A stretch of DNA of 64,000 bases, taken from Aurantiochytrium sp. KH105. Taxonomy: Eukaryota > Sar > Bigyra > Thraustochytrida > Thraustochytriidae. The stretch spans positions 496,001 through 560,000 of the forward strand of contig BGKB01000015.1 of NCBI GenBank assembly GCA_003116975.1, given 5' to 3'. The notes beneath the pieces were generated by a model. The model was not told the origin of the DNA and did no database searches. It worked only from the letters and a program-made list of their open reading frames with translations. Shown one piece after another: positions 60,201 to 64,000 of this stretch; position 1 is the stretch's first letter, and each line of letters opens with the position of its first letter. Both the position numbers and the translations under genes were made by a program.

Positions 60201-63200
60201 GTTCCCTTTTCCTCATGGCGCCCGTCGGGTCCAGCTTCTGGTCAGGAAGGCTTTTCTCATCGCTCGTCTTCTAATGCTATCGCAGAATCGGAGCAAATGG
60301 GACATAGCGAGCAAGAGGCGTGGGCCGAGGAAGGCGAACAAGGTCTCATCGGATCGAATGGAGATCCCACTGCCAGTATTTTGCAAGCTGGAGACAACGA
60401 TGGAGCTGCTGGTGAAGGGGGAGGAGGTGCCGAAGTCGACAGCGTCCAGGCTCTGCCATCCACGATGGAAACATCTGACGCCAAGCTAGCAATGCACAGC
60501 AGCAGCAGTAGCGAGGAGGAGGAAGAGGAGGAGGATGACGACGACGACGACGAGGAAGACGACGACGACGACGACGACGACGACGATGATGAAGAGGAAG
60601 AAGCAGACGACGATGACGACGAAAGCTCTGCAAATGCAGATACCGCAACACCGACTTCGAGCCTGCCGGCAAGCGCCGTTCCGCCGATGTTGCCTTCCAC
60701 GGGCACATCGAAAGATGAGCTCCTGTTGGGAGGAACGGGTCTGGGCTCCGAGGCCGAGACCCCGGACAGCAGGAATCGCACATCCGGTGTCTCGCGCTCA
60801 AAACAAATGCCCAGTACGAGCTCATACTGGCTCGCAGCTTTGTGCTCTGACGGAACCCTTCTCATGTTCCTGAGCAGCATGTCGTTTGGTGACGCTGGGG
60901 GTTGGAAATTTGACGTTTCCAAAGGCTGGACCTCGAGCGTGTCGGATCGAGAACAAACAAACGTGGAGAACCCCAGAAGCCTTGTGCGTCTTTCCCACGC
61001 CACCACGTCGAGTGGTCTCCTTTGCTGTGCTGTCTCAGAGATCGGTCAGATCGTCGCCTCGCGATTATCTCGTCGTAGCAATATCAATGCATTCACGTCC
61101 AGCGATGAGGCTTTCACATGGCTCGGACAGACCATCAATGATCTAGACACCGTGACGGAGCAGCTGCAATGGGAGCATCTGCCCTTTCGCGCTTTCCCTC
61201 CTCTTTCTGGGCGCCAGCGGGTCTTCTCGTTGGGTCGCTCCGGTTCAATGCTTCGTTGGCGAGTCCAAGGCCATCTAGGCGCAAATGGATTGGAGACCGA
61301 TGCTGAGGCTGACGATGATGACGAGGATGTCCTCATTGACGCGACGATGGGCGGGCCAGCCCGTGCGGAAGGAGGAGGCCCGGGCACAAAGACTGCCGCC
61401 GGAAACCGGATCGATGTATCTGCGCCGCTGGAATGGGAACTCGAACTACCGGAACCTGCAGCGGTGAGCCGACTTTTCGTCCATGTCGATCTTCAAATGC
61501 GGCAAACAACTGCAGCAAGCCCGGCACTCCAGTTTCTTGGAATCCCTGGTGGGTGCGCACGAGCAAGCTTACGCCCTCATCTCACCGAAGATTGTGGCCG
61601 GCGCTTCCTCACGATTGAAGCATGGGTAAAACCTGCGTGGGTCAGCGGCGCCAGCGATGACGTCCACCACAAGTTCGAGGTGAACGAATTCGTCCCGATT
61701 GTGCACAAGAGCACGATGGGTCCGAACGGGGAGATTCTCCCACAATATGAGGTTTCAGTGAACCGAGCGGGCCGCGCAGAGTTTCGCGTGTGGAAAGACG
61801 ATGACATTGTCTTTTCGACTTCTGTTTTGAAGGGCGTGGGCACTTCTCAGCCCGAGTTGAGGCCGGATGAATGGCATCACGTGGCAGCAATTGTTGGTCG
61901 TAGTGGGCTTGAACTATATATTGACGGCGACTTGTACGCGGCGAGTGAGCTCACGCGCGTGTCGATCCGTCCCGACATGGACGCCAACCAATCGCCCGCC
62001 GGCATAGCGAGCTCCGTGAGCACCAATCCCGTAGCAAACACGCCACCCTTACTGCCGCAAGGAGGCCCAGGACGTCTGCAGGCTTCGGCCTACAGATATG
62101 GCGCCCTGTGCATCGGCGGTGACGGTGTCAGCCGTAATTTTAGCGGCTATCTGCGACACGTGAGACTCTGGGCCATGGCACGCACTCAAGAACAGGTACG
62201 CGACTGGATGCATCACAGCGTCGGCCCAAGCGTTCCGACGGGTCATGTTGCTTCGCAGACCGCAATGGGTGGAAACGGGCTTGGGCCAACCCCGCGCGAG
62301 GACTTGCGCGTTCAAGTGGATGCCGATGACGATGACTGTGGGCCACGAAGCAAAGTAGAATCGATTCTCTCTCTTGGCGAAAGTGCGAATTTGGTCGGCT
62401 GCTGGCCACTGACTGAGCCTGGCGAGGGGGGCGCGCTCCCGGTACATCAGGGCACAGTGGATGAGGCCAGTGAGGCCACTCTCTCTGATCCTGCACTCGT
62501 TGCATCTTGGGTCGACGTTCAGGTTCCTTTGGTGGACTTTAAACCGTCGCTCACGCTGTCGGCTTCGCTTCTCGACACCAGCGGAACGAAGCAACTACTT
62601 GTGGCGCAGCAACCACTTGAAGGCTGTGAGGTTTCCTTTGATCTGGGCGCACGCGTGGGAACGCGGGTCTGCGTCAAGCTCTTTCCTTCGCCAAATGAGC
62701 AGCTGGCCACAGTCACGGGGGTCTCGCTCAGTCTCAAGGGTCGCCTTGCCACGACAGCGGAGCGATATCGCGAGCATCTTCTTACGGTGGACCGTGGTGA
62801 TGCAAGCTGGCTTCCGCTGTCGTCTCTTAGCGTGTTCTGGAACCTGTGTCTGCGTGCCGATTTCACACGCAGTTTGGTCGACCTTGCCACAAGTCAACCC
62901 GCTGCAGCGTCTGAGATGGAGGCGGTTCACTCCCACCGGACCGTCGAGGCTGGAATGGCCAACGCCGAGGCCGAGGAATTGGGTGTTGCACCTACATTTT
63001 CCACTGCGCAAGAAGAAGAGGAACCGAGGCATACGAGTGAAAAGGTGCGTCTTGGAGCGCTGCGGTTACTCGAGTATCAGCTGGAAGCTCGTGTCACGCA
63101 CTTTGTCGACTGCCTTGACGCACCCACGCTTGAAAAGTTTATGCGCGAGAATTTTGTAGAAGCGCCGAACACCGCGCTCGGAGCTGAAGTTGCCGAGCAA

Positions 63201-64000
63201 AGTGGGGCCCTCCTCTTGCATTTGCTGAACGCATGCGATCCTGAAGAGTTGCTCGCGTTGCGTGGTTCCATTTTGGATCTTGCGCTTCAAGTGCTTGGAG
63301 ATGCGAGTAACCAAGCCCAGACTGTTGAAGGTCTCGAGCAGCTCGTGGCTTTAATTGCGCGCTGCTGGCCCGTCAAGGGCACCAAGCTCTTCGAGATGGC
63401 TTTCACGAGCGTCATGGAGCAGCTCTGCACCTTGGGGGATCAGCTCGACAAGTTTCGTTCACCACATCACAACATGCTTCGCACCTTTTTTACGAACTTT
63501 ACTCGACCTCTGAACGAACCGTTTGTTCCACATGGGCGTGGGTGTGGACCGCTTCTTCGCGGGGATTTCGCTGAGCTCCCCGGTCAGAATTCCGATACTA
63601 GTAGCAGTGGGTCTGGCGGGAAGTCGTCGCGTTCGTCGCGTACACCGAGGGTGAAGAAGCAGGATAGTAGCAGGACAAGCAACCTGCAGGGTGCTGCTAT
63701 TGCCGCGGCTGTGAGTAATGCCGCAAATGCGAGTGCAAGCGAGGGTACCGACGGCTCCGTGTCAATTCATTCCAAAACCTCGAACGCCTCGCATCAGGTG
63801 ATTGGCGATAGCCGGTCGTTAGATCATGGCGGCAGCGGTAGCGGCAACGCCGCGCGTTTGTTCTCGCCAAATGCAAGGCACGCAGCCAGTGCGATGGGGG
63901 GCGCCCAGTCCAGTCGCGGGGGAGACGAGTCGTCTGTTCAGATCACCTTTGGCAACGTATTACTTTCTCAAAAGGACTCCATCATGGTGCTTAACCTTGG
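57291..64000 (+). CDS. Giant multidomain protein, 3' end outside the window, unidentified
   Basis: ORF open for at least 2236 codons, running off the window. It begins MFACEPLLEADGD in a strand-turn pattern like a beta-propeller blade (QLFLVCGRRTVSVVDAHAG). Further propeller-like segments (VIATATSSGSIFVWIASWHG; SYWLAALCSDGTLLMFLSS) suggest WD-type blades. A KOW-like segment (PGIVVNIISGPYKGGTGYIIEG) lies near residue 700. Acidic Glu/Asp runs are at about 1077-1112. A LamG/concanavalin-like domain (FLTIEAWVKP to YLRHVRLWAMARTQEQV) spans about 1435-1640. Helical and Ser/Gly-rich sequence follows. I do not recognise the family as a whole. Single exon so far; a 5' exon is possible but not required. 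Confidence 0.72.
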   Translation, partial: MFACEPLLEADGDADPQLFLVCGRRTVSVVDAHAGDQLRSFELPPVGDAEPAQSAGVHCVSLPATRQCFIGYGNRILPVPVPRSGESPVGFIIAMQGLIKAFDGSGPALLRDVDNQFAKPSAKNDKQTVYLEATAALFLYECLLAQMRTAGTPVPYRARVRKCRLLEQLQAELTRVREEEGASPSSSAKARQWRSVVQLEVPQYSMLHVCRTLQPVLEDSCSTALPAVISIMEQLHDLMVLPSNLSSFFATPGEDDAGGVASTALAQLGMHLERERFYSLCTMHEDDARLLGLRTDGTDIRMARLAAAGFFYQRGPSDRSGKFFHFESGVTVAVTSALARRLVLSPAIEHALMAPASRFVLRKITANVPIAESKGSSDRVGLFAGQNIQDDSIEDTGDWRQGGASAKTDAPKDADISNTGIDNSVSEEEKEGRASAEESSRAGHASDVETGNAKEPEDPITLIRACPCPKTPVIATATSSGSIFVWIASWHGMKKSFSFHATGPVEASRPSSSKSSSATPFLGANPNEEAIPSEARPVSSSSSSASSSNTPSTSSRYPFTPSDLYRRYLAKQKREEEERKELEAAKAAMAKEMAAARALANRVCAPTEFSDQAKASLVSKWEQLQNPMVKDICILPKPRRMAKRFYRKHKTKGGAHCTGEDEAADSSVNYTAPGSARPSSRALGTRLGSSSKQLQWWQPGIVVNIISGPYKGGTGYIIEGSGIDPASVTGALSIWLDGYDAKHVININEVEPSKPKIGDAIMVLSSSSGRKDVGKLVSMDDAKGYVKLRRRDTSTGGRGRAPFLSLQRLMEPGSKVDKNAVTNRKCAMEKIFKLSPAAEVGLEQQELAVRNEGAAGECMLVVLLNHGSDVDAQSSALAVFRRHNRFTELVQILALEKPAQQVISVPKNMLVHVTHGATVATYRLGYNPENVLFLDPRPASHVDLGVPCSNVHLSLVHAPETKFGELSKDFVPFSSWRPSGPASGQEGFSHRSSSNAIAESEQMGHSEQEAWAEEGEQGLIGSNGDPTASILQAGDNDGAAGEGGGGAEVDSVQALPSTMETSDAKLAMHSSSSSEEEEEEEDDDDDDEEDDDDDDDDDDDEEEEADDDDDESSANADTATPTSSLPASAVPPMLPSTGTSKDELLLGGTGLGSEAETPDSRNRTSGVSRSKQMPSTSSYWLAALCSDGTLLMFLSSMSFGDAGGWKFDVSKGWTSSVSDREQTNVENPRSLVRLSHATTSSGLLCCAVSEIGQIVASRLSRRSNINAFTSSDEAFTWLGQTINDLDTVTEQLQWEHLPFRAFPPLSGRQRVFSLGRSGSMLRWRVQGHLGANGLETDAEADDDDEDVLIDATMGGPARAEGGGPGTKTAAGNRIDVSAPLEWELELPEPAAVSRLFVHVDLQMRQTTAASPALQFLGIPGGCARASLRPHLTEDCGRRFLTIEAWVKPAWVSGASDDVHHKFEVNEFVPIVHKSTMGPNGEILPQYEVSVNRAGRAEFRVWKDDDIVFSTSVLKGVGTSQPELRPDEWHHVAAIVGRSGLELYIDGDLYAASELTRVSIRPDMDANQSPAGIASSVSTNPVANTPPLLPQGGPGRLQASAYRYGALCIGGDGVSRNFSGYLRHVRLWAMARTQEQVRDWMHHSVGPSVPTGHVASQTAMGGNGLGPTPREDLRVQVDADDDDCGPRSKVESILSLGESANLVGCWPLTEPGEGGALPVHQGTVDEASEATLSDPALVASWVDVQVPLVDFKPSLTLSASLLDTSGTKQLLVAQQPLEGCEVSFDLGARVGTRVCVKLFPSPNEQLATVTGVSLSLKGRLATTAERYREHLLTVDRGDASWLPLSSLSVFWNLCLRADFTRSLVDLATSQPAAASEMEAVHSHRTVEAGMANAEAEELGVAPTFSTAQEEEEPRHTSEKVRLGALRLLEYQLEARVTHFVDCLDAPTLEKFMRENFVEAPNTALGAEVAEQSGALLLHLLNACDPEELLALRGSILDLALQVLGDASNQAQTVEGLEQLVALIARCWPVKGTKLFEMAFTSVMEQLCTLGDQLDKFRSPHHNMLRTFFTNFTRPLNEPFVPHGRGCGPLLRGDFAELPGQNSDTSSSGSGGKSSRSSRTPRVKKQDSSRTSNLQGAAIAAAVSNAANASASEGTDGSVSIHSKTSNASHQVIGDSRSLDHGGSGSGNAARLFSPNARHAASAMGGAQSSRGGDESSVQITFGNVLLSQKDSIMVLNL
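60520..60626. repeat. GAG/GAC-rich acidic tract within the giant ORF
   Basis: Imperfect gag/gac/gaa triplet array encoding a Glu/Asp run (roughly 35 acidic residues). Likely length-variable. Confidence 0.85.

Noticed and set aside
1-64000. tRNA, rRNA or transposon genes
   Set aside because: Looked by eye for T-loop motifs, rRNA cores and transposase/RT signatures and saw none I could support.

Overview
The window is nuclear DNA from a compact, gene-dense and intron-poor eukaryote. Protein-coding genes lie on both strands every 1-3 kb. Most are single long ORFs, and the rest carry one or two short GT-AG introns, nearly all near the 5' end. The gene set includes ubiquitin E4, a CNOT9 subunit, ribosomal protein eL38, RPF2, Ctf8, cyclophilin H and V-ATPase assembly factor Vma12. 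It also includes basal-body/flagellar-type proteins: CCDC61/VFL3, a CatSper-auxiliary-like protein and Sfi1-type repeats. Together with Ser- and Asp-rich low complexity and many micro- and minisatellites, this points to a flagellate-forming protist. My best guess is a stramenopile of the thraustochytrid (labyrinthulomycete) type. That placement is inference from gene style, not from a marker sequence.

Layout. 1-7.2 kb: EF-hand protein, Ufd2-type U-box ubiquitin ligase with a polyQ tract, and an ABHD/YheT-type hydrolase. 7.4-13 kb: a short spliced basic protein (possibly mitochondrial), a DGQHR-domain protein, ribokinase, and ribosome biogenesis factor RPF2. 13-20.2 kb: an 89-bp triplicated repeat, spliced eL38 whose first coding exon is only the ATG, a three-exon SANT protein, a HemK/PrmC methyltransferase, and an acidic coiled-coil protein. 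20.4-28.4 kb: a FAIM-like/prion-like protein, a GGAAT/GGAGT satellite, a polyamine/amino-acid transporter, a tandem-BSD protein, and cyclophilin H. 29.3-39.7 kb: PP2C phosphatase, an assembly-suspect duplication with an N, an IVD-like acyl-CoA dehydrogenase, Ctf8, an AlkB-like dioxygenase, Vma12, a three-exon FLASH-like coiled-coil miniprotein, and a TauE/SafE permease. 40-57 kb: a tyrosinase with a membrane-spanning insertion, a FERM plus Sfi1-like repeat protein, a CatSper-auxiliary-like membrane protein, a CREG-like secreted protein, CCDC61/VFL3, and CNOT9. 57.3-64 kb: a giant ORF of at least 2236 codons with KOW-like and LamG-like segments that runs off the window.

There are no operons. 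Many neighbours are divergent with 300-1000 bp between starts and probably share bidirectional promoter regions. Examples are ribokinase/RPF2, SANT/HemK, BSD/PPIH, AlkB/Vma12, FLASH-like/TauE, FERM-Sfi1/CatSper-like, CREG/CCDC61 and CNOT9/giant ORF. The most unusual items are the FERM-Sfi1 fusion, the tyrosinase interrupted by a transmembrane hairpin, the eukaryotic DGQHR protein, the CatSper-like subunit lying close to two candidate basal-body genes, and the unidentified giant LamG protein. I saw no recognisable tRNA, rRNA, CRISPR array or transposase.
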